A stretch of DNA of 64,000 bases from the NCBI RefSeq assembly GCF_024679095.1, contig NW_026111837.1, forward strand, positions 103,501 through 167,500, in the 5' to 3' direction. A program made the translations under genes and the position numbers. Numbering within the stretch: position 1 is the stretch's first letter; each line of letters begins with the position of its first letter. The notes under the pieces are model-generated. The model ran no database searches. It worked only from the letters and a program-made list of their open reading frames with translations, and was not told the origin of the DNA. This stretch comes from Eriocheir sinensis. Taxonomy: Eukaryota > Arthropoda > Malacostraca > Decapoda > Varunidae. This document shows, piece by piece, positions 19,640-31,979 of this stretch.

Positions 19640-22600
19640 AATTTATACTTCTTTATGTGCACCATGTAATTCTGCATGTTTTCATATATAATACATGATG
19701 ATTATGTTGAGTTTATGGCTGAAAGCTTGTTATACTCAATAGCGACATTTGAAATTTGGCACACGCGGCGATCTCGGATACGGCGCAGGGCGCTGTTTTG
19801 GCCCGGCCGTAGTGAGTTTCTTTATGTGCACCATGTAATTCTGCATGTTTTCATATATAATACATGATGATTATGTTGAGTTTATGGCTGAAAGCTTGTT
19901 ATACTCAATAGCGACATTTGAAATTTGGGGCGCGTGGCGATCTCGGATACGGCGCAGGGCGCTGTTTTGGCCCGGCCGTAGTGAGTTTCTTTATGTGCAC
20001 CATGTAATTCTGCATGTTTTCATATATAAAAATGATGATTATGCTGAGTTTATGGCTGAAAGCTTGTTATATTCAATAGCGACATTTGAAATTTGGCACA
20101 CGCGGCGATCTCGGATACGGTGCGAGGTGTTGTTTTGGCCTGGCCGTAGTGAGTTTCTTTATGTGCACCATTTAATTCTGCATGTTTTCATATATAAAAA
20201 TGATGATTATGCTGAGTTTATGGCTGAAAGCTTGTTATATTCAATAGCGACATTTGAAATTTGGAACACGCGGCGATCTCGGATACGGCGCAGGGCACTG
20301 TTTTGGCCCGGCCGTAGTGAATTTCTTTATGTGCACCATGTAATTCTGCATGTTTTCACATATAATACATGATGATTATGTTGAGTTTATGGCTGAAACC
20401 TTGTTATATTCAATAGCGACATTTGAAATTTAGCGCGAATGGCGATCTCGGATACGGTGCGGGGTGTTGTTTTGGCCCGGCCGTAGTGAGTTTCTTTATG
20501 TGTACCATTTAATTCTGCATGTTTTCATATATAATACATGATGATTATGCTGAGTTTATGGCTGAAAGCTTGTTATATTCAATAGCGACATTTGAAATTT
20601 GACGCGCGTGGCGATCTCAGATACGGCGCAGGGCGCTGTTTTGGCCCGGCCGTAGTGAGTTTCTTTATGTGCACCATTTAATTCTGCATGTTTTCATATA
20701 TAATACATGATGATTATGTTGAGTTTATGGCTGAAAGCTTGTTATATTCAATAGCGACATTTGAAATTTAGCGCGTGCGGAGATCTCGGACACAGCAGAG
20801 GGCGCTGTTTTGGCCCGGCCGTAGTGAGTTTCTTTATGTGCACCATGTAATTCTGCATGTTTTCATATATAATACATGATGATTATGTTGAGTTTATGGC
20901 TGAAAGCTTGTTATATTCAATAGCGACATTTGAAATTTAGTGCGTGGCGATCTCGGACACAGCAGAGGGCGCTGTTTTGGCCCGGCCGTAGTGAGTTTCT
21001 TTATGTGCACCATGTAATTCTGCATGTTTTCATATATAATACATGATGATTATGTTGAGTTTATGGCTGAAAGCTTGTTATATTCGATAGCGACATTTGA
21101 AATTTGGCACACGCGGCGATCTCGGATACGGTGCGAGGTGTTGTTTTGGCCTGGCCGTAGTGAGTTTCTTTATGTGCACCATTTAATTCTGCATGTTTTC
21201 ATATATAATAATGATGATTATGCTGAGTTTATGGCTGAAAGCTTGTTATATTCAATAGCGACATTTGAAATTTGGCACACGCGGCGATCTCGGACACAGC
21301 AGAGGGCGCTGTTTTGGCCCGGCCGTAGTGAGTTTCTTTATGTGCACCATGTAATTCTGCATGTTTTCATATATAATACATGATGATTATGTTGAGTTTA
21401 TGGCTGAAAGCTTGTTATATTCGATAGCGACATTTGAAATTTTGCTCTATTTGCGATCTCGGATACGGTGCGAGGTGTTGTTTTGGCCTGGCCGTAGTGA
21501 GTTTCTTTATGTGCACCATTTAATTCTGCATGTTTTCATATATAAAAATGATAATTATGCTGAGTTTATGGCTGAAAGCTTGTTATATTCAATAGCGACA
21601 TTTGAAATTTGGCGAGCGTGGCGATCTCGGATACGGCGCAGGGCACTGTTTTGGCCCGGCCGTAGTGAATTACTTTATGTGCACCATGTAATTCTGCATG
21701 TTTTCATATATAATACATGATGATTATGTTGAGTTTATGGCTGAAACCTTGTTATATTCAATAGCGACATTTGAAATTTAGCGCGAATGGCGATCTTGGA
21801 TACGGTGCGGGGCGTTGTTTTGGCCCGGCCGCAGTGAGTTTCTTTATGTGTACCATTTAATTCTGCATGTTTTCATATATAATACATGATGATTATGCTG
21901 AGTTTATGGCTGAAAGCTTGTTATATTCAATAGCGACATTTGAAATTTGGCGCGTGGCGATCTCGGATACGGCGCAGGGCGCTGTTTTGGCCCGGCCGTA
22001 GTGAGTTTCTTTATGTGCACCATTTAATTCTGCATGTTTTCATATATAATACATGATGATTATGTTGAGTTTATGGCTGAAAGCTTGTTATATTCAATAG
22101 CGACATTTGAAATTTAGCGCGCGTGGCGATCTCGGACACAGCAGAGGGCGCTGTTTTGGCCCGGCCGTAGTGAGTTTCTTTATGTGCACCATGTAATTCT
22201 ACATGTTTTCATATATAATACATGATGATTATGTTGAGTTTATGGCTGAAAGCTTGTTATATTCAATAGCGACATTTGAAATTTGGCACTCGCGGCGATC
22301 TCGGATACGGTGCGAGGTGTTCTTTTGGCCTGGCCGTAGTGAGTTTCTTTATGTGCACCATTTAATTCTGCATGTTTTCATATATAAAAATGATGATTAT
22401 GCTGAGTTTATGGCTGAAAGCTTGTTATATTCAATAGCGACATTTGAAATTTGGCGCGCGTGGCGATCTCGGATACGGCGCAGGGCACTGTTTTGGCCCG
22501 GCCGTAGTGAATTTCTTTATGTGCACCATGTAATTCTGCATGTTTTCATATATAATACATGATGATTATGTTGAGTTTATGGCTGAAACCTTGTTATATT

Positions 22601-23329
22601 CAATAGCGACATTTGAAATTTAGATATAATTGCGATATCGTATAAGGTTCTGGGTGTTGTTTTGGCCCGGCCATAGTGAGTTTCTTTATGTGTACCATTT
22701 AATTCTGCATGTTTTCATATATAATACATGATGATTATGCTGAGTTTATGGCTGAAAGCTTGTTATATTCAATAGCGACATTTGAAATTTGGCGCGCGTG
22801 GCGATCTCGGATACGGCGCAGGGCGCTGTTTTGGCCCGGCCGTAATGAGTTTCTTTATGTGCACCATTTAATTCTGCATGTTTTCATATATAATACATGA
22901 TGATTATGTTGAGTTTATGGCTGAAAGCTTGTTATATTCAATAGCGACATTTGAAATTTAGCGCAGCGATCTCGGACACAGCAGAGGGCGCTGTTTTGGC
23001 CCGGCCGTAGTGAGTTTCTTTATGTGCACCATGTAATTCTGCATGTTTTCATATATAATACATGATGATTATGTTGAGTTTATGGCTGAAAGCTTGTCAT
23101 ATTCAATAGCGACATTTGAAATTTAGCGCGCGTGGCGATCTCGGATACAGTGCGGGTGTTGTTTTGGCCTGGCCGTAGTGAGTTTCTTTATGTACCATTT
23201 TATTCTGCATGTTTTCATATATAATACATGATGATTATGTTGAGTTTATGGCTGAAAGCTTGTCATATTCAATAGCGACATTTGAAATTTAGCGCGTGGC
23301 GATCTCGGATACGGCGCAGGGTGTTGTTA
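19640..23329 (+). repeat. 168-bp satellite array, right-arm copy
   Basis: Mirror of 11,056-14,692 with about 22 copies. Unit-to-unit variants are mostly, but not always, in matching mirror order (for example the degraded unit at about 22,620 has no obvious partner), so the arms have changed independently. Confidence 0.95.
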
Positions 23330-23625
23330 AGGTTTTCATTATCAGTTATCGGTTATCGGGAATAAGGTTTCTGTTATCGTGCCCTGCTATGGCGGAGACG
23401 CTGTCTTTCTCCTCAGTCTGAAGCTAGCCAGCACTGTGAGTGGAACGTTTCTGGAATACACACACTGCATTTGACCCCTACTATGGCACCCAAGCATCCT
23501 TCCACCTCGTCCAGTGACATAAGAACATAGGAGTCTGCACGAAGCAGCTCCTCTGAACCTTGGCTCCCGTGTATCTAACCCTACCTAATATCGCTGTCCA
23601 TGACGCATCAACAAAGTGATGGTGG
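23330..23625 (-). other. Right-arm copy of the satellite-flanking DNA
   Basis: Mirror of 10,740-11,055. Confidence 0.4.
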
Positions 23626-23689
23626 TGAGTGTTTTGTTGTGTCAGTGACTTACAAATGTAATGTAGCAATTCTTTCTTTAGAAAACTTT

Positions 23690-23840
23690 AACAACTTGGT
23701 GTGGTGGCAGGGACATGTTTTCTGGTCTCTCCCCCAGCAAGAAAAAAAAAAAAAAAACCACCCCTCACACAAAATTTTTTATATATCAATATATTTGTGA
23801 TCAGTTTGTGTGTGTTACTTTTCCTCTCTGTCAAAGGCTG
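23690..23840 (-). mobile_element. Cassette C and truncated MITE, right-arm copy
   Basis: Mirror of 10,522-10,671 but more degraded: the MITE end contains an A-run at 23,743-23,758 and lacks the terminal CCGGGTTAA. Confidence 0.45.
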
Positions 23841-23967
23841 TAAAATAAGGCAAAAGTAAGTAGAAAAATATATATCTACCCTTGCAGGTGAAAATATAGC
23901 CTGTTAGCTTTTGAGACCAAACCATGTAGTGAGCCTCCTCCTCCCTCCCTGCTGGCTAGGCTTCCTT

Positions 23968-24213
23968 TTAATATGTATTTCCACACATGATGCGGCCAAT
24001 ATTAGGAGTCTTTTTCACACCAATATTTACTGTATAATGATGACTTGACTCCTGCATCAGCACCGGTGAGTGAGTTAGGGGCTTAAGGAACTTTGATGCC
24101 AGGATTGGAGGTGACTTATTCCTGGGTTTAAACTTATACAAAATCAGGTTGGCGACATGTCTGTGGTAAGTCCCTTGTACAATAAGAAATATTACTTTCC
24201 TCTCTGTCAAGGG
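23968..24213 (-). other. Exon-like cassette B, right-arm copy
   Basis: Mirror of 10,145-10,390. Both the acceptor word and the 80-residue frame are unchanged. Confidence 0.25.
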
Positions 24214-24331
24214 CTGAATAAATAAATCAAATTAATCTAACTATATTATAAAGCAAAACCAATTTTGCATGCATAATATGTATCCAGTGTGTAGTAAGCA
24301 CTTTGGCAAACATATATCATGCACCCTATGC

Positions 24332-24760
24332 TTAACACGGTAGCTGCGGGGATCATGTTTCTTACCCGGTAGCAGCGACGGGCCAAATTTGTGGCTTTAC
24401 CGTGTAGCAGCAATGGAACAAATTTGTGGCTTTACCGTGTAGCAGCAATGGGACAAATTTGTGGCTTTACCGTAGCAGCGACAGGCCAAATTTTTGGCTT
24501 TACCGTGGAGCAGCAACGGGCCAAATTTGTGGCTTTACCGTGTAGCAGCAACGGGCCAAATTTGTGCCATGATTTAAACCCCCCAAAATAGATGATGTGT
24601 AAACTGATCACAAATGCTTTGATATGTATTATGAAATGGTTTGTGTGAGGGATGATTTTTTTCTCATTTTTCTCGCTTGGGGGACCATTAAGAAACATGA
24701 TCCCCGCTGCTACCGGGTTAAGAAACATGATTCCTGCTGCTACCACCACCACTGGGTTAA
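24332..24760 (-). mobile_element. piggyBac-like MITE, right-arm copy of 3
   Basis: Mirror of 9,595-10,026, with the 35-bp units at about 24,370-24,570. One unit is 2 bp shorter than in the left arm. Confidence 0.75.
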
Positions 24761-24925
24761 AAGGCCTTTCCCTCTAAGCAAGGAGATGTACTGAACATTT
24801 TACAACATGCTGGGTTACTAAGTGAGCTGCTGAACATTTTACAGCTCAATATAACGGGTTCACCCTTTGGAGGCTTCTGGCGGGGGTAATGAAGGCAGGG
24901 CAGGAAGTGAGTAGAGAAAGCTTAC

Positions 24926-25129
24926 CTATTTCTCCAAGCTGCTGAAAAGCTTGTTGGTGAAGAATTAGTTGTCGGTGAAGAGACTGTTGTTGAGGTGAGG
25001 AGTGCCCTGTGTTATGGAACCTCCCAGCACTGCTACACCAACCTGCAAATATGTGTCCACTCTCAAAGTCTTGTACCGGGAAAGACAGCATGGGATAATA
25101 TATTATGAAATCTCTCTCTCTATCAAGGG
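24926..25129 (-). other. Exon-like cassette A, right-arm copy
   Basis: Mirror of 9,226-9,429. It is also 204 bp, with GTAAGC donor and TATACAG acceptor words preserved and an open frame differing by a few residues. Confidence 0.3.
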
Positions 25130-25284
25130 CTGTATAATTAAGATAATTAATTGATACTCTCTCTCTCATATTTGTTTTTTTACATACTTTTCTTCCTCTA
25201 CCCTCCCTCTCTCTCTCTCTCTCTCCCCTCATATAACTCTACACATACAGCCAGGCCTATACTTTGAGGCAGTGCCAACATTGC

Positions 25285-25412
25285 CAGACTGTTGTACTCA
25301 GCCTCTTATATTTACGGACTTCCAACACAAAATCTGTCTCCTGGTCCTCAATAACGAGATTCACTTATATTTATCATTAAAATAGTTAATTCCCCTTGTT
25401 TCTTGGCAATAC
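25285..25412 (-). repeat. Dispersed repeat, right-arm copy of A
   Basis: Mirror of 8,951-9,080. Confidence 0.8.
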
Positions 25413-25555
25413 AGTGTATTTGTATATGCATACAGTCCCTTACAAGCTAGATAATAGTACGCGTAATAGGAATGATAATATTGACAATAATAATAGTTAC
25501 AAGATACTTTAACACTAAGCTATTCTAACCTAAAACTTATTCAAACCTAGCCATA

Positions 25556-25800
25556 CTTTTTTTTCCTTACCTCCCTTGGCTGGGCATGGTGGTGGGCCCA
25601 AGCCGGCAAGTGTTTATAGCGGCCCCATCTTGCTTTCCCTTGGACAGTCCCATACAGTCCAGGATGATGGTGGTGGTCTTCAGGACAGGTAGACTGTGGC
25701 AGTGGTGGATTCAAACCCTCCTCATCCATGATGCGGCGAACGCAGGACCGGCACGCTAACCACTCAGCCACCGTCTCCTTCCCCAGCCTGTGTTCCGACG
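25556..25800 (-). mobile_element. tRNA-derived SINE, right-arm copy
   Basis: Mirror of 8,576-8,815. The pair differs at only a few sites, which gives a local impression of high arm identity. Confidence 0.75.
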
Positions 25801-26054
25801 CCAAATATGCAAAAAGTAAAAACATATGCCTCAATGTGTCATCCCAGACTATATATAAAGAGAATTAAATCTAAGTCATCCTAACCTAATGAAACTTTAA
25901 TGAAACTAATCTAGCCTTAGCAAGCCACTGACAAAACAATATAAACAGAAATGTATCTCCAGGTGTGTCCCCCCCAAGACCATATATTTAGAGAATTAAA
26001 TCTAAGCTATCCTAACCTGCCCAAACTTGCTGAGCTATCCTAACAAGACCTAAC

Positions 26055-26362
26055 TTAACCCGGTAGTAACAAGGGCCCAAATTTGTGGCTTTACAGTGTA
26101 CCAGCGACGGGCCAAATTCTTGCCATGATATGTAACTTGATATATTAAGAAGGATATAAACCCCACCACTGACCATCAGGATCCACCGGGAAGAAGCCTA
26201 CCGGCGCAATAGGCCAAGACGTAAAAATAAATAATAAATAAATAAATAAATAAATAGATGATCCATAAACTGATCACAAATGCATTGATATATATTATGA
26301 AGTGGTTTGTGTGAGTGATGATTTTTTTCTCATTTTTCTCGCTTTGAGGGAAGGGCCTTTAA
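26055..26362 (-). mobile_element. piggyBac-like MITE, right-arm copy of 2, interrupted
   Basis: Mirror of 8,000-8,317. The SINE tail occupies about 26,160-26,255. Confidence 0.65.
26160..26255 (+). mobile_element. SINE 3' end inserted in a MITE, right-arm copy
   Basis: Mirror of 8,105-8,200, ending in (AAAT)n. Confidence 0.75.
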
Positions 26363-26648
26363 CCCAGTGGTGGAAGCAGCAGGGATCATGTTTCTTAATG
26401 GTCCCTCCAAGCAAGAAAAATAGAAAATCTCCCCTCACACAAACCATTTCATAATATATATAAAGCATTTGTGATCAGATTATGTATCATCTATTTTGGG
26501 GGGTTTATATCATGGCACAAATTTGGCCCGTCGCTGCTACACGGTAAAGCCACAAATTTGGCCCATCGCTGCTACACGGTAAAGCCACAAATTTGACCCA
26601 TCGCTGCTACCGAGTTAAGAAACATGATCCCCACAGCTACTGGGTTAA
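26359..26648 (-). mobile_element. piggyBac-like MITE, right-arm copy of 1
   Basis: Mirror of 7,711-8,003, with TTAA at 26,359-26,362 and 26,645-26,648. Confidence 0.75.
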
Positions 26649-27084
26649 CCGTACCTGCCGTGCGCTCTACTACCACAATGAAATAAAACAAATATATACT
26701 GCGTTGCACCCCAAGACAATATTTTAAGAGGCGGTGAGTATGGAGATGACCGTAGCCACCTCTCCCGCCAGTGACATCACCGGCAGTGTGGTGAGAGGCC
26801 TATCCTGCCTATCTATCCTAAACAAGTGGGTGTTATTCCAGAAAAAACACCCAAGTCTCATCACTTCACACTTATTTATATATTCAAGGGCTGAAAAATA
26901 TCGGAAACATTAACAAAAAAAATGCTCGGTCAGCACTAAGTTATCCTAACCTTGGATTAAACTTAGATTTTAACGTTACCTCCTGTGAGAGCAAGATAAA
27001 AATTGACAGACAAAATAGGTCGATTCCGGCCCTCGCAGTATCATGAGCAGACCTCCAGAATAACACCCGATGGTCTAGGATAAA

Positions 27085-27350
27085 AAAGTTGGAAAATTTC
27101 ATTTAGTTGGCGCAACATCTGTGGTCATATGCCGGAGAGAGACAGAAGGGGAAGGAATTAAAGAAGGGAATAGATCCCAGGAGACGGGACACAACCCCCG
27201 ATTAATACCTGGTACACTGCTGGGTGGACAGGGGCATAGGGTATCGGAAAAGCCTCCCAAATTTTCCCGCTCTGCCCGGGAATCGAACCCAGGCTCTCTC
27301 GGTAGTGAGCCGAGTGTGCTAACTGCTAACCACTGCACCACGAAGCCCCC
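27085..27350 (-). mobile_element. tRNA-Val-derived SINE, right-arm copy
   Basis: Mirror of 7,003-7,262, with the B box read as GGAATCGAACC on the plus strand. A few substitutions separate the two copies. Confidence 0.85.
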
Positions 27351-27499
27351 AGGTCTAGGATAAGATACTGGTCATCACTGAGTTATCCTAACCTTGGATT
27401 AAACTTATTAACCTTAACCTCCTGTGAGAGCAAAGTAAATATTGACAGGCAAAATATAGGTTCATGCCAGCCTTCGCAGTACCAGGAGCATGTATAACT

Positions 27500-28009
27500 C
27501 TAGAATGACACCCGATGGTCTAGGGTAAGCACATGTGGTCAAGGCAACAACGCTAACCTACATATTCCCCTTAAGAGTTAATAGGTTCACCACCCCGGGT
27601 CATCACCACCACATGCATCACCTAAAATCACCACAATCACCATCAATACCACCTCAGAAACACATGAAATCGCAACCATAACGATGAAAACGCATAAAAA
27701 TCAAGAGAAATAACACTGAAATAAATAAATCTGAAAAATTCGTAAAATTCACCCCGCCCGCTAGACGAGTCACCCTTAAAACACTTCTAGCTCACGTTAA
27801 CCTTCAATATTTCCCTTCCCTTTCCTTTCCTTCCCTCCCCTTTCCTTCCCTTCCCTCTCCTTCCTTCCCTTCCCTCTCCTTCCTTCCCTTCCTTCCTCTC
27901 CTTCCTCCTTCCCTTCCCTTCACCCCATATCTGCAATAATACAACACAAATACACCCTAATCCTTAATACAGGAGTACCCAGGCATCTTACACTGGTCAA
28001 AACTCACGG
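27500..28009. other. Right-arm counterpart with a private TTCC expansion
   Basis: Mirror of about 6,441-6,825. At 27,817-27,925 it carries a pyrimidine tract built from TTCCC, CTTCC and CTCCTT words that the left arm lacks. No gene is seen. Confidence 0.7.
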
Positions 28010-28550
28010 ATATAAGGTCACGTATGGTTCGCTCCCATCCGCCGGTTACGCCCTTATGACCTCACCGCTAAACGCCCATAATTCAATATCTAAGACACTC
28101 ACACCTCATTTGACCCCATACATTAGGTCATTCAGCTTAGTTCTCCCTCTCATAGTGTTCAAAGTTCTTAGGTGTCATTGATAACTGAGATAATACGTCA
28201 CATCCGCCGGTTACGCCCTTATGACCTCACCGCTAAACGCCCATAATTCAATATCTAAGACCCTCACACCTCATTTGACCCCATACATTAGGTCATTCAG
28301 CTTAGTTCTCCCTCTCATAGTGTTCAAAGTTCTTAGGTGTTATTGATAACTGAGATAATACGTCACATATGGTTCGCTCCATCCGCCAGTTACGCCCTTA
28401 TGACCTCACCGCTAAACGCCCATAATTCAATATTTAAGACCCTCACACCTCATTTGACCCCATACATTAGGTCATTCATCTCAGTTCTCCCTATCATAGT
28501 GCCCGAAGGTCTTAGAGGTCATTAATAACTAAGGTCATATATGGAGCCGG
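28010..28550 (-). repeat. Right-arm copy of the three-copy ~170-bp repeat
   Basis: Mirror of 5,916-6,440. Three blocks of TGACCTCACCGCTAAACGCC are visible on the plus strand. Confidence 0.9.
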
Positions 28551-28559
28551 ACACCCCAA

Positions 28560-30039
28560 GCCAGTTATATACGTGACCTTTCTGACCTTACCGGCTTATA
28601 TCCCGCTCTCCAACTTCACACACAGGAATGCAATGCACGTGTCGCCCTGCCCCTCAAGCCCCGTGCCGCCACGTGCTCTACTTTACCGGAAATCAGTAAA
28701 AAACGATGAACTTCTGCACGACCACGGCGGCCATTTAAATCCACTTCTCCCCCACCGATACATTTTCCCTATTTCCACCTATTACAAGCCTTCATTCACT
28801 GCCCTCACCCGCCCAAAACAATCACGAGGGACTATTTACCGTTTCCAGATGCATGGCTCCCTCGGCAACAGGATAATTCGCCTCAAAAAACACAAAAATA
28901 ACACACCAGCCTCCTCCCTTCACGGCTGGGGCCGGGTGTGTACGATAAATGCCTCCTCGGGGAAATAAGTCGCGATACTACCCACTACACATGTCCAATG
29001 GGGTAAAGACAGCAAAAAACGTCTATATTTGCCTTGATTTATGTCTCTTTAACCACCTGTGATCTATATATAAGCGTTGAGATTGCCCAAACCAGGAGTG
29101 AGTATCAGCTCAGAGCAGTTCCTCCTATGTAATCTCCTATGTGTTTGTTTTAAAGCCTTCTACTGATTTTAAGTGTTTATCTGATGTATTTGCAGTGTAT
29201 TGAAGTCGCAAAGGGACAGTTAAACGATAGCAGTGAGTGATATATTGAAAATTAAGGATGTTTCAAGCCCCCTTTGCGAGCTATTTTTCGGCTGCGAGCT
29301 GATTCCTGCCAGCTCAATAGATTCTTGTACTTGAATTAAATGACCCTGGAACTGTCTTTTCCGCTCCAATAACTAGATTTATTTAGAGATAGGGTCGAAA
29401 TGTTTAATTAATAGGGCTTTTTTTGCAGTGCTTAGGTATATTATCGCTGACATAAATAGTTTTAGTTTAACCTCGGAAACATTAATTACTCTATTTAACT
29501 GCCCCTTTGCCCTTTAATCGCGTGTTCTGTCATTAGTAAACCCCAATTAAGTCCTGCCGGGGCCTTAATAACAGCGGTAAGGCCTTGGAATCATTAGTAT
29601 TCGTTATTAATGGGTTGGTCTGGGTCTGGGTCTCGGCACATGTTGTGAACGAAACTGCAGAAAGTATAAAATCCTATCACTCTTCAGCACGGGCTTACAA
29701 TATGATGTAATGAGCTTATATGTGGGAATAATGGCTTCAGGGAGTTCTTAATACACTTAGTAGTCTCCCTTACGTGAAGCATGGAGGGAGGGAGGGAGGG
29801 AGAGGGAGATAGAGGGAGGGAGGAAGGGAAATGAATCACGTATTAATTAGATCTTAAAGCCATTGGTTACAACGTTTCTTCCTGTATAAACTGGTAATTA
29901 TATCGCTTTTTCTCTTTAATTAAACCTAAAACCGTGTAAATAATGGCTTTGAAATATTTAATAAGGGAAGATGGACGTTGGAACAGGAAAACTCATTGTT
30001 GTACCTCAAAACTAATAATTGTTCCAACCTTTACATAGA
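28560..30039. other. Right-arm copy of the low-repeat stretch
   Basis: Mirror of 4,441-5,915. The GGGA-rich tract is at 29,782-29,830. The frame at 28,573-28,968 diverges from its left-arm twin after about residue 58. Confidence 0.5.
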
Positions 30040-30190
30040 TTTACATAGAAAATCAGACCACACAGACCCCATGGTCCAGACTTGGTGGTCTGTCCTTAAA
30101 CCTAAGTGATTTTACATTAATCAGAAGACTCCAAAACGTTGCATTTCTACTCTAGTTGATATTAAGTTGAAGGATATATGCTGAAATGCT
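30040..30190 (-). mobile_element. Right-arm copy of the 4.3 kb LINE tail
   Basis: Mirror of 4,262-4,440, starting from TTTACATAGATTTACATAG on the plus strand. Confidence 0.5.
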
Positions 30191-30645
30191 ATCTTATGCT
30201 ATCAAGCTGATTTAAGCTTACGGTCACATGCTGACTTCATGATGCATGCTGACTTGAAATAAAGGTCACAATATGCAGTAAGTTGAGTTCAATGACGGCA
30301 TTGTTCACTTGTATATCTCCTATGCTGAGCCTATAAAAAGTCAGCATTGAAAGAGATAGCCATGCTGACTCGATCTTATGCAAGCTGATTTAAACTTATG
30401 GCCATGCTGACTCATATGCTAATCTTAACTTAAATCCATGTTGAACTCCGAACTCAGCATATCAAGAAAACGATCATGCTGTCATATATAGACCACCATG
30501 CTGAGCTCAGAGTGGCTCTACAGACTGAAATCAGTAACTCTTTAATGCATGCTGAGTTCAAAATAGGATCAGCATTGAGAAACAGCTAGGCGCCATTCTG
30601 AGTGAGCATTGCTGACTTAATTGTTCATAATTAAACCCCTATTAA

Positions 30646-30808
<163 letters not shown>

Positions 30809-31069
30809 GCTGAGCTCAGAAAAGGTCATAGGCTGAGTTGAATTAAGCATATCGCTACAAAAAAGCTTCCTGTACCGACATGCTGAGTTGGGCGAGCCAG
30901 CTAGGCCATGCTGACTTCAGACCATGCCGACTTAAAGAAATTCTGGGCCATGCTGAATTTGCTGAGCTTGGCTCCATATGTTTCACGAATGTAGACAGAT
31001 CAATATTGTTTATGATCGATGACACTTTGCGTACGAGGAACAAATTAAGGCGTAAAACTCAAATGTAGA

Positions 31070-31345
31070 CAAGTAAATTCAGACTGAACCAAATTTTTCT
31101 TCACCAATTAACGTTGTAGTGCGAGAATGGAATAAGCTCCCTGCCTTCCTTCAGTGGTCACACGATTGATCTCCTTTAAAAACAAGCTCGGCCGTCACTT
31201 CCTTCAACTCAATATATTAACTAGAGTTGAAATGCAACGTTATGGAGCCATCGGATTAATGTAGAATCACTTAGTTTAAGGACAGGCCACTTAGTCTGGA
31301 CCCTGGGGTCTGATTTTCTATGTAAATCTGTAAATTAAAACCTAT
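31070..31345 (+). mobile_element. Right-arm copy of the 3.1 kb LINE tail
   Basis: Mirror of 3,110-3,420, ending with CTGATTTTCTATGTAAATC. Confidence 0.5.
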
Positions 31346-31741
31346 CCGAGAGCTATGACGTAATGTTTAAACCTCCGCGTACCCAATCAGCTGTTTTAAT
31401 CAGCTGATCGGTCACCTCAGCACACTACTGATATATTGTTTCCGGAGTCACCAAACCCGTACAGAACATGTTTATTGCATGACTTGACCTGTGACCTACC
31501 ATACCGAGACACGGGGATGAATGAGATTCTCTAATATATAGACTTACGAGAAAATAACGTTTTTTTTTCCCTCAGAATGGCAACACCCCCGCCAATGGAC
31601 TCGATCGCTCGCCATATATAATTCTTCCGCCTCGTCATTTTACTTTTTTTTTTCAGCTTTCTCGTCCCCTGCATGCATGATATTTAATGCTATACTTAAC
31701 GGCAACATCAATAAGGGCTGATATCGAATTAAGCCGTGCTG

Positions 31742-31744
<3 letters not shown>

Positions 31745-31809
<65 letters not shown>
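31745..31809 (+). repeat. (GA)n microsatellite, right-arm copy
   Basis: Mirror of the (TC)n tract at 2,643-2,702. Confidence 0.95.
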
Positions 31810-31812
<3 letters not shown>

Positions 31813-31979
31813 TGACTTTAAATGCCGACTTCATAAATGCTGACTGATTCTGGGCCATGAGTTTATTGACCTTATAACACAAATGCATGCTGACTTGAGG
31901 TACGTGTTGGCCGATCGACATCAAGGCTACTCAGCACTCAGCATAAAACTGATTTTCACTGCTGAACTAATTAACTATA

